Assembly: GCF_033947565.1 (NCBI RefSeq) | Contig: NZ_JARPVX010000014.1 | Span: 1-64,000 of the forward strand | Length of the DNA stretch: 64,000 bases | Source: Lichenihabitans sp033947565 | GTDB taxonomy: Bacteria; Pseudomonadota; Alphaproteobacteria; Rhizobiales; Beijerinckiaceae | Reading direction: 5' to 3' | Shown: positions 26,313-35,007 of the stretch, one piece after another | Position numbering within the stretch: the stretch's first letter is position 1 | Layout of the letters: each line of letters opens with the position of its first letter | Position numbers and translations under genes: made by a program | Notes under the pieces: generated by a model | Told to the model about the DNA's origin: nothing | Seen by the model: only the letters and a program-made list of their open reading frames with translations | Database searches by the model: none

Positions 26313-27899
26313 ATGACACAGGGGATTGAGGAACATACCGTGTCGACGGCGCATCATCACCGGGTCCTGATCATCGATTTCGGCTCGCAGGTCACGCAAC
26401 TCATCGCCCGCCGGGTGCGGGACGCCGGCATCTACAGCGAGGTGGTGCCGTTCCAGAATGCCGCGGCCGCCATCGAGGCCGGCATGCCGGACGCCTTTAT
26501 TCTGTCGGGCGGCCCTGAATCCGCCGGCCAAGAGAACAGCCCCCGCGCGCCCGATGCGGTGTTCGCATCCGGCAAGCCCGTTCTCGGCATCTGCTACGGC
26601 CAGATGGCGATGGCGCATCAGCTCGGCGGCGCCGTCAACCAGGGCGACCACCGCGAATTCGGGCGTGCCGATGTGACGGTGCGCGATCGATGCGCCTTGT
26701 TCGACGACCTGTGGACCGAGGGTGAGTCGCATCCGGTCTGGATGAGCCATGGCGACATCGTCACCCGGATGCCGGAAGGCTTTCGCATCGTCGCGACCTC
26801 GCCGAGCGCCCCTTATGCGGTGATCGCTGACGAGGCGCGTCATTATTACGGCCTGATGTTCCATCCGGAGGTGGTGCATACGCCGGACGGCGGACGGCTG
26901 ATCTCGAACTTCCTGCACAAGGTGGCGGGTCTCAAATCCGACTGGACCATGGCGGCGTTCCGCGACGAGGCCTTGGCGCAGATCCGAGCTCAGGTGGGCC
27001 AGGGCCGGGTGCTGTGCGGCCTGTCGGGCGGCGTCGATTCGGCGGTCGCGGCCGTATTGATCCATGAGGCGATCGGCGAGCAGCTCACCTGCGTCTTCGT
27101 CGACCATGGCCTGCTGCGCCAGGACGAGGCCACGCAGGTCGTGTCGCTGTTCCGCGACCATTACAACATCCCGCTGGTCCATGTGGACGCGAGCGAGCTG
27201 TTCCTCGGGTCGCTCGCCGGCATCACCGACCCGGAGCAGAAGCGCAAGACGATCGGCAAACTCTTCATCGACGTCTTCGAGGCGGAAGCCGCGAAGATCG
27301 GCGGCGCCGATTTCCTCGCCCAGGGCACGCTCTACCCTGACGTCATCGAAAGCGTGTCCTTCAGTGGCGGCCCGTCGGTGACGATCAAGTCGCACCACAA
27401 TGTCGGCGGCCTGCCCGCGCGCATGAACATGAAGCTCGTTGAGCCGTTGCGGGCCTTGTTCAAGGACGAGGTGCGGGTGCTCGGACGCGCCCTCGGACTA
27501 CCGGCGGCCTTCGTGGGACGGCACCCCTTCCCGGGGCCGGGCCTAGCGATCCGCATTCCCGGCGACATCACGCGCGAAAAGCTCGACATCCTCCGTCAAG
27601 CCGACGCGATCTATCTCGCCGAGATCCGTGAAGCCGGACTCTACGACACGATCTGGCAGGCCTTCGCGGTGTTGTTGCCGGTGCGCACCGTGGGAGTCAT
27701 GGGCGACGGCCGGACCTACGACCAGGTTTGCGGCCTCCGCGCCGTCACCTCGGTGGACGGCATGACGGCCGATTTCTTCCCCTTCGACATGGCGTTCCTG
27801 GGCCGGGTCGCGACCCGCATCATCAACGAAGTGAAGGGCATCAACCGTGTCGTCTATGACGTCACGTCGAAGCCGCCCGGCACGATCGAGTGGGAATAG
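26313..27899 (+). CDS. guaA: GMP synthase (glutamine-hydrolysing)
   Basis: ATG 26313 has GAGAGG six bases upstream. The 528-residue enzyme converts XMP, glutamine and ATP to GMP. The N-terminal class I amidotransferase has Cys94 in LGICYGQM and the His-Glu pair in MFHPEVVHT; the ATP-pyrophosphatase domain has CGLSGGVDSAVAA; the dimerisation domain ends KPPGTIEWE. Complete and ordinary. Confidence 0.98.
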   Translation: MTQGIEEHTVSTAHHHRVLIIDFGSQVTQLIARRVRDAGIYSEVVPFQNAAAAIEAGMPDAFILSGGPESAGQENSPRAPDAVFASGKPVLGICYGQMAMAHQLGGAVNQGDHREFGRADVTVRDRCALFDDLWTEGESHPVWMSHGDIVTRMPEGFRIVATSPSAPYAVIADEARHYYGLMFHPEVVHTPDGGRLISNFLHKVAGLKSDWTMAAFRDEALAQIRAQVGQGRVLCGLSGGVDSAVAAVLIHEAIGEQLTCVFVDHGLLRQDEATQVVSLFRDHYNIPLVHVDASELFLGSLAGITDPEQKRKTIGKLFIDVFEAEAAKIGGADFLAQGTLYPDVIESVSFSGGPSVTIKSHHNVGGLPARMNMKLVEPLRALFKDEVRVLGRALGLPAAFVGRHPFPGPGLAIRIPGDITREKLDILRQADAIYLAEIREAGLYDTIWQAFAVLLPVRTVGVMGDGRTYDQVCGLRAVTSVDGMTADFFPFDMAFLGRVATRIINEVKGINRVVYDVTSKPPGTIEWE

Positions 27900-27961
27900 C
27901 GCCCCGCTGAGGCCTGTGCCCCTGCCTTGCGTCGTCCAGCGCCGCATGGCATGGGTCTCGC

Positions 27962-29317
27962 ATGCTGACCTCGACCTTGCCTGACCAGGCTCCCGCCTCG
28001 GAGCGTGCGGCGCCGCGCATTTCCTTCGTGTCGCTCGGCTGCCCGAAGGCGCTGGTCGATAGCGAGCGCATCATCACGCGTTTGCGGGCCGAAGGCTACG
28101 AACTGACGAAAAGCCATGCCGGGGCCGACGCGGTGATCGTCAACACCTGCGGGTTCCTGGACAGCGCCAAGCGCGAGTCGCTCGATGCGATCGGAGCCGC
28201 GCTGGCCGAGAATGGCAAAGTGATCGTCACGGGCTGTATGGGTGCCGAACCGGGTGCCGTGACGGCAGAACACCCGAACGTCCTGTCGATCTCTGGCCCG
28301 CAAGCCTATGAGACCGTGATGACGGCGGTCCGCAAGGTCGCCGCGCCGCTGCACGATCCCTTCCTCGACCTCGTGCCGCCGCAGGGTATCAAGCTGACAC
28401 CGCGGCACTATGCTTATCTTAAAATTTCAGAGGGTTGCAACAATCGCTGCTCCTTCTGCATCATCCCACGCCTGCGCGGCGATCTGGTGTCGCGGCCGGT
28501 TGGCGACGTGTTGCGTGAGGCGGAGCGACTGGTCAAGGCGGGCGTCAAGGAGCTGCTGGTGGTGTCGCAGGACACCGGCGCCTATGGGCTCGACGTGCGA
28601 TTTGCCACCGATCGTTTCGGCGACCGCGAGGTCCGCACCAAGTTCATCGACCTCGCCCGCGAGCTGGGCCAGTTCGGCGCCTGGGTCCGGCTGCATTACG
28701 TCTACCCGTATCCGCATATCGACGACGTGATCGCCTTGATGGCGGACGGGCTGGTGCTGCCTTACCTCGACATTCCGTTCCAGCACGCATCGCCGAAGGT
28801 GCTGCGGGCGATGCGGCGGCCCGGCAACCACGAAAAAGTGCTCGATCGCATCCGGTCCTGGCGCACCGCCCTGCCCGACCTGACGCTGCGCTCGACCTTC
28901 ATCGTCGGGTTTCCGGGCGAAACCGAAGCGGATTTCCAGTTCCTGCTCGACTGGATGACGGAAGCCAAGCTCGACCGGGTGGGCGCCTTCAAATACGAGC
29001 CGGTGGCCGGTGCCCCAGCCAACGACCTTGGCCTGACGCCCATCGCCCCCGCCCTGCAGGAAGAACGGCACCGCCGCTTCATGCAGCACCAGCAATCCAT
29101 CAGCGCGGCTCGGCAGAAGGCCAAGGTGGGTCGTCGATTGCAGGTCATCGTCGATCAGGCGGGCCCGACGGTCGCGCAGGGGCGCAGCAAGGGCGACGCA
29201 CCCGAGATCGACGGCAAGGTCTACATGACCTCTCGGCGGCCCGTGCGCGTCGGCGACATCGTCACCGTCAAGGTCGAGCGCGCCGATGCCTATGACCTGC
29301 ACGGCATGGTGGTTTGA
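27962..29317 (+). CDS. rimO: Ribosomal protein S12 methylthiotransferase
   Basis: The 451-residue radical SAM enzyme adds a methylthio group to the S12 aspartate at the decoding centre. Three N-terminal cysteines (27 in SLGCPKALVDS, 63 in NTCGF, 92 in GCMGAE) hold one iron-sulfur cluster, and Cys159, 163 and 166 in EGCNNRCSFCIIP hold the SAM cluster. A TRAM domain closes the protein. It follows guaA by 62 bases and ends at a strong hairpin. Confidence 0.97.
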   Translation: MLTSTLPDQAPASERAAPRISFVSLGCPKALVDSERIITRLRAEGYELTKSHAGADAVIVNTCGFLDSAKRESLDAIGAALAENGKVIVTGCMGAEPGAVTAEHPNVLSISGPQAYETVMTAVRKVAAPLHDPFLDLVPPQGIKLTPRHYAYLKISEGCNNRCSFCIIPRLRGDLVSRPVGDVLREAERLVKAGVKELLVVSQDTGAYGLDVRFATDRFGDREVRTKFIDLARELGQFGAWVRLHYVYPYPHIDDVIALMADGLVLPYLDIPFQHASPKVLRAMRRPGNHEKVLDRIRSWRTALPDLTLRSTFIVGFPGETEADFQFLLDWMTEAKLDRVGAFKYEPVAGAPANDLGLTPIAPALQEERHRRFMQHQQSISAARQKAKVGRRLQVIVDQAGPTVAQGRSKGDAPEIDGKVYMTSRRPVRVGDIVTVKVERADAYDLHGMVV

Positions 29318-29339
29318 TCCGTCTCGTAGGAAAGCTCAT

Positions 29340-29379
29340 GCGGCGAGCGGGTTGTGAGGGTTTTCGAACCCGTCGCCGC
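29340..29379. terminator. Strong hairpin between rimO and methyltransferase
   Basis: Arms GCGGCGAGCGGGTT (29340-29353) and AACCCGTCGCCGC (29367-29379) pair with one bulged base and a 13-base loop. The hairpin sits between convergent genes and may serve both. No long T-run. Confidence 0.6.
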
Positions 29380-29390
29380 ACCTGGGTCGT

Positions 29391-29975
29391 TCAGGCTCTG
29401 CGCCGGAACACATCGAGGCGGTAATCCTTGGTGCGCCGCTGCACCATCGGCGTCAGCACATCGCCGAGCGCCCCGATTAGGACTTCGCTAGCCTCGTCGG
29501 GCCGTGCGGTGACCCCGCCCTTCTTGCCGATCCAGTGCACCAGCACCACGTCGCCGCCAGGATCGAGCGTCCGCCGCAGGCAATCGCCCACGCCTGAAAG
29601 ATCCGACGTGCCGAGATAATCCAGCACCTCCGACAGCACCACCAGGTCGAACCGCTCTTGCGGCCAGTCGCGCGGCACGAAAGCCTCGGCGAAGCGGACC
29701 CAGGGCTTGTCGGCGTTGCGGTGCCGCGCAGCCGTCAGGGCGGTCGACACCGGTTCGACGGCGAGCAGGTCGTCGCAGCGGTCGGCGAGCGCCCGCGTCA
29801 GCACCCCCACCGAGCAGCCGACCTCATAGGCGCGGGCATAACGCGCGCGCGGCAAGGCGGCCAGCGTTGCCGCATATTTGGCGGCCTCGTAGGCGGAGCT
29901 GGCGAAATGCCAGGGGTCGTCCCCGCGGGCGTATATCGCCTCGAAGTGGCTCAGTGGAAGTGTGTCGTCACGCAT
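29391..29975 (-). CDS. NodS-type SAM methyltransferase
   Basis: ATG 29975 (MRDDTLPLSHFEAIY) is the likely start. The 194-residue protein has DPWHFASSAYEAAKY, SAM motif I EVGCSVGVLTRALADRC, LAVEPVSTAL, and LVVLSEVLDYLG, as in the NodS family. NodS methylates the amino group of Nod-factor sugar precursors, but many non-nodulating bacteria carry relatives of unknown substrate. No other nod-like genes are present, so nodulation is not implied. Confidence 0.85.
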   Translation of the reverse strand: MRDDTLPLSHFEAIYARGDDPWHFASSAYEAAKYAATLAALPRARYARAYEVGCSVGVLTRALADRCDDLLAVEPVSTALTAARHRNADKPWVRFAEAFVPRDWPQERFDLVVLSEVLDYLGTSDLSGVGDCLRRTLDPGGDVVLVHWIGKKGGVTARPDEASEVLIGALGDVLTPMVQRRTKDYRLDVFRRRA

Positions 29976-29998
29976 GCCGGTGCACCACGGCCAACACC

Positions 29999-30091
29999 CT
30001 ACAGATGCCAGAGACCAACCGCGAGCTGATGCAGGGTCGCGACCGTCGCGGCGGCCACGAAGGCCTGAACGGCACCCCAAAGATGCGTCAT
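29999..30091 (-). CDS. Possible 30-residue membrane peptide
   Basis: A short frame starts at ATG 30091 with GGAG eight bases upstream and encodes a 30-residue, largely hydrophobic peptide (THLWGAVQAFVAAATVATLH and a short tail) that could form one membrane helix. It lies in the gap between two minus-strand genes. No family is recognised; the good ribosome-binding site is the main support. Confidence 0.4.
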   Translation of the reverse strand: MTHLWGAVQAFVAAATVATLHQLAVGLWHL

Positions 30092-30159
30092 GGGCGGAAC
30101 TCCGGAATGCGATGCGGGACGGCTGAAGCTGTGCGGGGGTCGGGGCGGCGGCCGGAGCC

Positions 30160-31029
30160 TCACCATGTTTCGGTGTCGATGATTCCGCGGCTCGTCACCA
30201 CGATCCAACCACGGCCCCGGCGCTGGATCGCCTGCACCTCGCCGGCGCCCGGCAGCACCTCGCCCGGGACGACTTCGCGGACGCTGCCACTGCGACCTTC
30301 CACCAGGGCGATGCCGGAATACACATCCCGCACGATCCAGTTGTCGAGCACCGCCGGCTTCGCGGCGCGGCCTGTCGGGGCCGCGTTGGCCTGCACGGTC
30401 GTGGCCTGGGTCGCCGGCTTCGCGGGCACGATGCTGCCGGTCGGGGCCGGTGACGCGACCTGGTGCTCGATGCGGTCGAGCCGCGAGGCGATCTCCCCCA
30501 GCCGTGGATCGTGGTCGATCCGGTCGAGCCGCGACACCACCTCGGTCATGGCCGGCGGGGTCGCGGGTTTGCTTTCGAGCTTTGCGGCCAATTGCGCCGT
30601 CGCGGCCGCGTTGGCCGAGCGCAGCCCATCGACCTCACCGCGCAATTGATCGACGGTCTTGCGCAGCGCCTTCAAGGTGTCGTCCTGCCGGTCGGCCACC
30701 ACGGCGGACTTCAGGTCGCCCACATCCTTGCCGAGCTTCGCCAGCGCGGTGGCATTGGCGCCCGACGCCGCCGCGACGTGGAGGGTGCGCAGATGCCACC
30801 GGTAGCCTTCCAGGGCGACGCCGCCGCTCGCCGCTGCGATCGCAAGGCCGCCCGCGACGGCCAGACCGAGGGAAAGACGCCGGGCAGCCTTCGGCGACGC
30901 CGCAGGCCGGGGCGCCTGTTTCGGTTCGGATCGTGGCGTGCGGAGAGGCGGCATCACCTCGCCGTCGAGGACCGGTGCGCCGCGGGCCGCGGAGGAATGC
31001 GCTGACAAGGACGAGGGATCGGAGGTCAT
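30160..31029 (-). CDS. Membrane-anchored coiled-coil hypothetical protein
   Basis: Start set at ATG 31029; GTG 31062 is possible and neither has a strong site. The 289-residue protein has a Pro-rich cytoplasmic leader, one membrane helix (LGLAVAGGLAIAAASGGVAL), a coiled coil with repeated SRLDRI(D/E)H units, an Ala/Pro linker, and a C-terminal beta-rich domain (NWIVRDVYSGIALVEGR, GWIVVTSRGIID). It resembles rhizobial inner-membrane proteins of unknown role. The C-terminal domain would be periplasmic. Confidence 0.75.
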   Translation of the reverse strand: MTSDPSSLSAHSSAARGAPVLDGEVMPPLRTPRSEPKQAPRPAASPKAARRLSLGLAVAGGLAIAAASGGVALEGYRWHLRTLHVAAASGANATALAKLGKDVGDLKSAVVADRQDDTLKALRKTVDQLRGEVDGLRSANAAATAQLAAKLESKPATPPAMTEVVSRLDRIDHDPRLGEIASRLDRIEHQVASPAPTGSIVPAKPATQATTVQANAAPTGRAAKPAVLDNWIVRDVYSGIALVEGRSGSVREVVPGEVLPGAGEVQAIQRRGRGWIVVTSRGIIDTETW

Positions 31030-31344
31030 GCGGGCGGCTCGCTGAAACGCTTCGTTCACCACGATGCGCCAGGAGGCTGAATCAAACCTTACCGATCGGT
31101 CTCGCCGGAACGCCTTCGCGCCGATACGGCGGCGCGGACCCCATCGACCCGCGACTTGGATCGTTCTGCGATTCCGTAGCTTCGGGGCGGCGGCTTAGGC
31201 TCGAAGGGTGCCGCATGGCGACAACGGTCGCGGCACTGACGTCAGCCACCCCTGTGCGAGGTTGTGCTTTGGCACCGGCCAAGCCATGGTTTTGCCCGTA
31301 ATGACGGCGCCGCGATCAGAGGCGCCGCAGGAGGGACGCAAACC

Positions 31345-32265
31345 GTGCTGACCAAGGATTTCGAAGTCATCGATGCCCGTTTCACGCGGCTCGTCCATGG
31401 CAATTGCCATCTGGAAACATTGTGGACGGGCTCGCGCTGGGCCGAAGGCCCGGCCTATTTCGCGGCCGGCAAATATCTGGTGTGGTCCGACATCCCGAAC
31501 GATCGCGTCATGCGGTATGACGAGACCGATGGCTCGGTCTCGGTGTTCCTGCAACCGGCCGGCAACCACAACGGCCACACGGTCGATCGACAGGGCCGGC
31601 TCGTGTCCTGCGAGCATGGCGGCCGCTGCGTGTCGCGCATCGAGCACGACGGCAGCCGCACCGTGCTGGCGAGTCATATCGACGGCAAACGGCTGAACTC
31701 GCCCAACGACGTGGTGGTCAAATCCGACGACTCGGTGTGGTTCACCGATCCGACCTACGGGATCGACAGCCATTACGAGGGCAACGCGGCCGAATCGGAG
31801 CTCGGGGTCAGCCACGTCTATCGGATCGACGGCAGCACGGGCGCGGTGACATCCGTGGTGCAACACATCGTCAAGCCGAACGGCCTTGCCTTCTCGCCCG
31901 ACGAATCGCTGCTGTACGTGGTCGACACCGGCGTCAGCCATGTCGTGAACGGGCCCCGCGACATCCACGTCTTCGACGTCGCGGCCGATGGCAGGAGCCT
32001 GGGGGCGAGCCGGCTGTTCGCCACCTGTCCGGTGGGCGTCTTCGACGGCCTCAGGATCGACACCGCGGGCCATATCTGGACCTCCACGGCCGAGGGGGTT
32101 TATTGCTACCACCCCGACGGCACGTTGCTGGGCAAGATCAAGGTGCCGGAAACCGTGGCGAACCTGTGTTTCGGCGGTCCGAAGCGGAACCGGCTCTACA
32201 TCTGCGGCACCACTTCGCTTTACGCGACCTATGTGAACGCCCATGGAGCCTCCTGGCCGCGCTAG
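31345..32265 (+). CDS. SMP-30/gluconolactonase family lactonase
   Basis: GTG 31345 follows AGGAGGGA, so it is preferred over an ATG 27 codons upstream. The 306-residue beta-propeller has the metal-site marks WAEGPAYF (Glu), NSPNDVVV (Asn) and YVVDTGVSH (Asp), as in SMP-30 lactonases that open sugar lactones. It could supply the lactonase step missing from the galactose dehydrogenase-dgoK-dgoA operon or act on arabinonolactone. This link is inferred from pathway logic only. Confidence 0.9.
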   Translation: MLTKDFEVIDARFTRLVHGNCHLETLWTGSRWAEGPAYFAAGKYLVWSDIPNDRVMRYDETDGSVSVFLQPAGNHNGHTVDRQGRLVSCEHGGRCVSRIEHDGSRTVLASHIDGKRLNSPNDVVVKSDDSVWFTDPTYGIDSHYEGNAAESELGVSHVYRIDGSTGAVTSVVQHIVKPNGLAFSPDESLLYVVDTGVSHVVNGPRDIHVFDVAADGRSLGASRLFATCPVGVFDGLRIDTAGHIWTSTAEGVYCYHPDGTLLGKIKVPETVANLCFGGPKRNRLYICGTTSLYATYVNAHGASWPR

Positions 32266-32581
32266 CGGGCCAAACGGTGAAACCGCATCGGACCGCGGCC
32301 GGAAAGAAACGATTACCTTCGTAGAGGGCAATCGCCCGAAGGGCCTTCCAAAGTTCTTCGACAAGCCTGTACGATAGCGCCGCAGTCGGACCTTCGTCGG
32401 GCTTTGTGCGTTTCGAGTGACAAAACTGGGCGAAAACGCCCGACGTCGAGCGGCGGGACGCGAGGCGGGAGATCAAGATCGGCGCGTCGCGCGCTCGAAC
32501 GGGACTGGTCCCGAAGCGAGAGCGAGGCGCCAAGACGTTTCTCGTCGACACCGACGCGAAGGATCATGGAAAGGAAACAGG
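32266..32581. other. 316-base gap upstream of SWIB gene
   Basis: No gene is evident. The stretch should hold the promoter of the SWIB gene. GGGCAATCGCCCG-type short dyads near 32330 are weak. An in-frame upstream extension of the SWIB gene (from 32417) is Arg-rich and looks non-coding. Confidence 0.5.
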
Positions 32582-32983
32582 ATGGCTAAGTCGGCATCAA
32601 AGGACACCAAGGCTCCCGCAAAGGCGCCTGCCAGCAAGGGATCGAAGGCCCAGAAGGCGATCGAGGCCGAGGCCGAAGTCGCCACCGGGAAGACCAAGAA
32701 TGACAAGGCCAAGCAGGTCCCGCCGGTCAAGAAGGTCAATGCCGCGCTGTCGAAGCCGCTGAAGGTGTCGGAGCAGCTGGCGGCCGTGGTCGGCAAGGGG
32801 CCGATGCCGCGGACCGAAGTCGTGAGCCAGGTCTGGGATTACATCCGCAAGCACGACCTGCAGAACCCCGAGAACCGGCGCGAGATCCTCGCCGACGACA
32901 AGCTGAAGGTCGTGTTCGGGCAGGACAAGGCGACGATGTTCGAGATGAACAAGCTTTTATCGGCGCATCTCACTCAGGAGTGA
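32582..32983 (+). CDS. SWIB/MDM2-domain chromatin-like protein
   Basis: ATG 32582 has GGAAAGGAAACA upstream. The 133-residue protein has a Lys/Ala-rich tail of about 50 residues followed by a SWIB domain (LSKPLKVSEQLAAVVG, PMPRTEVVSQVWDYIRKHDL, FEMNKLLSAHL). Bacterial SWIB proteins, also found in chlamydia, are thought to bind DNA or nucleoid proteins. The basic tail fits nucleic acid binding. Stands alone. Confidence 0.93.
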   Translation: MAKSASKDTKAPAKAPASKGSKAQKAIEAEAEVATGKTKNDKAKQVPPVKKVNAALSKPLKVSEQLAAVVGKGPMPRTEVVSQVWDYIRKHDLQNPENRREILADDKLKVVFGQDKATMFEMNKLLSAHLTQE

Positions 32984-33014
32984 GCCGTCGGGAGTCCAGC
33001 CGGCGCAGCGGCAT

Positions 33015-33036
33015 AGCCCGCCTCGCCGGCCGGGCT
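33015..33036. terminator. Hairpin between SWIB and radical SAM genes
   Basis: AGCCCG and CGGGCT arms with a ten-base loop lie 32 bases after the SWIB stop, followed by TTAAAA on the plus strand. It touches the stop codon of the convergent gene. Possible bidirectional terminator. Confidence 0.4.
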
Positions 33037-34103
33037 TAAAACGCGTAGCGTATGCCGCAATAGGGCATTGAGCGCGCCAGAAGGGCTTGGAAGCGATCGA
33101 GCCATTGCCGCTTCCAGGCGACGCGGTAACGCAGGTTCACCATGCCGCCCTGCGAGAGTTTGGTTTCCTGGGTTTCGGGTGTCCACAACAGGTCCTCGGC
33201 CCGGGGGTGCCAGCGCTGGTTGACCTCGTGCAGCTGCTCGTTGTGGGTGAGGAAGATCACCTCGGCCTTGAGCTGCGCCTTCGCGGCGGGCGACAGCGCG
33301 GCATCGATCTGACCGAACAGCGCACGCCAATCGTCTTCCCAGCCCCGATACACGATAACGGGCGAAAAGTTGACGTGCACCTCGTAGCCGGCGCGGACGA
33401 AGTCGTCGATCGCCGCGATGCGGTCTGCGATGGGACTGGTGCGGACGTCCACCACCCGGGCGATCGCTTCGGGCATCAATGAAAAGCGGATGCGCATGCG
33501 CCCTTGCGGATCGTAGCCCAGCAGGTCCCTGTTGACGAACTTGGTCGCGAACGAGCCCTTGCCGTTCGGGATGTCGCGAAACGTCGCCACCAGGTCGCGG
33601 ACATTGTCGCAAAGCAGCGCGTCGACCGACAGGTCGCCGTTCTCCCCGAGGTCGTAGACCCAGGCCCGCTCATCGATCTGGTCAGGCTCTCCCAGAGGAC
33701 CCTGGCGCGCCGCATGGCGCGAAAGGGCGCGGCGGATCTCCTCGATGTTGACGAAGAGCGAGATCGGGTTGGCGAAGCCTTTGCGGCGTGGGACGTAGCA
33801 ATAGGCGCAGGCCATCGCACACCCATTCGAGGTCGAAGGCGCGATGAAATGGGCGCTTCGCCCGTTCGGCCGAAACGTCAACGCCTTTTTGACCCCAAGC
33901 ACCAGCGTGTCGCGCTTGATGCGCAGCCAGTCTTCGGCACTGCCTGCATTGCCGTGCAGGCTCGGGATCATCCAGTGGGATGTCACCGGAATCCGCTCGG
34001 CGTCCGGGTATCGGGCCAGGATCTCCTGCCCACGCGGGTATTCCGCCACCTTGGCTTCCAGGAAGATCCTGCGGATGTCGAGAAGCTGGTCGGGCAAGGC
34101 CAT
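33036..34103 (-). CDS. Spore photoproduct lyase family radical SAM protein
   Basis: The 355-residue protein carries the radical SAM cluster motif Cys95-x3-Cys99-x2-Cys102 (NGCAMACAYCYVPRR) and the family marks HFIAPSTS, NPISLFVNIEEI and NFSPVIVYRGWEDDW. Spore photoproduct lyase repairs the thymine dimer typical of spore DNA. This bacterium's group does not form endospores, so the role is probably a related repair or modification reaction. It is close to full family length. Confidence 0.87.
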   Translation of the reverse strand: MALPDQLLDIRRIFLEAKVAEYPRGQEILARYPDAERIPVTSHWMIPSLHGNAGSAEDWLRIKRDTLVLGVKKALTFRPNGRSAHFIAPSTSNGCAMACAYCYVPRRKGFANPISLFVNIEEIRRALSRHAARQGPLGEPDQIDERAWVYDLGENGDLSVDALLCDNVRDLVATFRDIPNGKGSFATKFVNRDLLGYDPQGRMRIRFSLMPEAIARVVDVRTSPIADRIAAIDDFVRAGYEVHVNFSPVIVYRGWEDDWRALFGQIDAALSPAAKAQLKAEVIFLTHNEQLHEVNQRWHPRAEDLLWTPETQETKLSQGGMVNLRYRVAWKRQWLDRFQALLARSMPYCGIRYAF

Positions 34104-34260
34104 GCAAAGTTTCCGTTGGCGTCCTCCACGGGGCGGGTGGCCGATCGATCGCAGTCTAAGCCGGGTTCAGGCCGCCCGAGCGCGGCTGCGGCCCTGCGCC
34201 GCGGCGAACCCCAGCGTCCGACATCGTTGCCAAAGCGACCCTAGCACGACGAGGACGTCC

Positions 34261-34890
34261 ATGACCCTGCTTCCCGAGCTTCCTCCGGCGGCCTTTGCCA
34301 AGCTCGATGCCGCGCCGGACGACCGGTTCTACGCCATGCCCCGCTTCGTCACCCACATCGACGCCGCGGCCGTGGCAGCGGTCACGCAATTCTACAGGGA
34401 TATGCTGCCGCCAGGGGGAACGGTGCTCGATTTGATGGCGAGCTGGGTCAGCCATCTGCCGGCCGATCGGTCCTATGCGTCCGTCGTCGGCCACGGCATG
34501 AATGCCGAGGAACTCGCGGCCAACCCACGCCTGACGCGATGGTTCGTGCAGAACCTGAATGCCGACCCCCACCTGCCTCTCTAGGCTGCAAGCTTCGACG
34601 CCGTGGTGGTGTGCGCCTCGGTGCAATACCTGCAGACCCCAGTCGTGGTGTTGCACGAGGTTCACCGCGTGCTCCGTCCGGGAGGGCTGGTGGTCATCAG
34701 CTTCTCGAACCGCTGCTTTCCCACCAAGGCGATCGCGCTCTGGGGCCGGCTCGGCGGCGCGGAGCGGATGCGCCTCGTTGCGCTCTACCTCCAGCAAGCC
34801 GGCTTCCCGACGGTCGAAGCCTACGACCTGGTGTCCGAAGGAAGCGGCGGAGACCCATTACATGTTGTGATCGGGCGAACGGCGGAATGA
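34261..34890 (+). pseudogene. SAM methyltransferase interrupted by one amber codon
   Basis: From ATG 34261 the frame gives a methyltransferase of the type-11 class (PRFVTHIDAAAVAAVTQFYR, LPPGGTVLDLMASWVSHLP), meets TAG at 34582-34584 (codon 108), and continues in the same frame with SFDAVVVCASVQYLQTPV, VLRPGGLVVISFSNRCF and a normal C-terminus to 34890. Without the stop it would be a complete 209-residue protein. The one stop falls between motif I and motif IV, so the short product would be inactive. Either a recent pseudogene or a sequence error. Confidence 0.8.
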
Positions 34891-35007
34891 GCGCCGTTGC
34901 CTGAGTCTCGGCTAAGTTTTGACCGCTGATGGCAGGCCCTCCGAACGGGCGATCCACCGCGTGCTGGAGGACCTTCTTGGCCGACCGGTATGCCGATTGG
35001 TGCCGGG

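Noticed and set aside
29391..29975. NodS-like methyltransferase as evidence of nodulation
   Set aside because: No nodABC, no nod box and no symbiosis genes nearby; the family is broad.
34582..34584. Amber codon read as pyrrolysine or other recoding
   Set aside because: No pyl genes are seen, the family has no known special residue at that place, and other amber codons in the window occur in plainly decayed genes.
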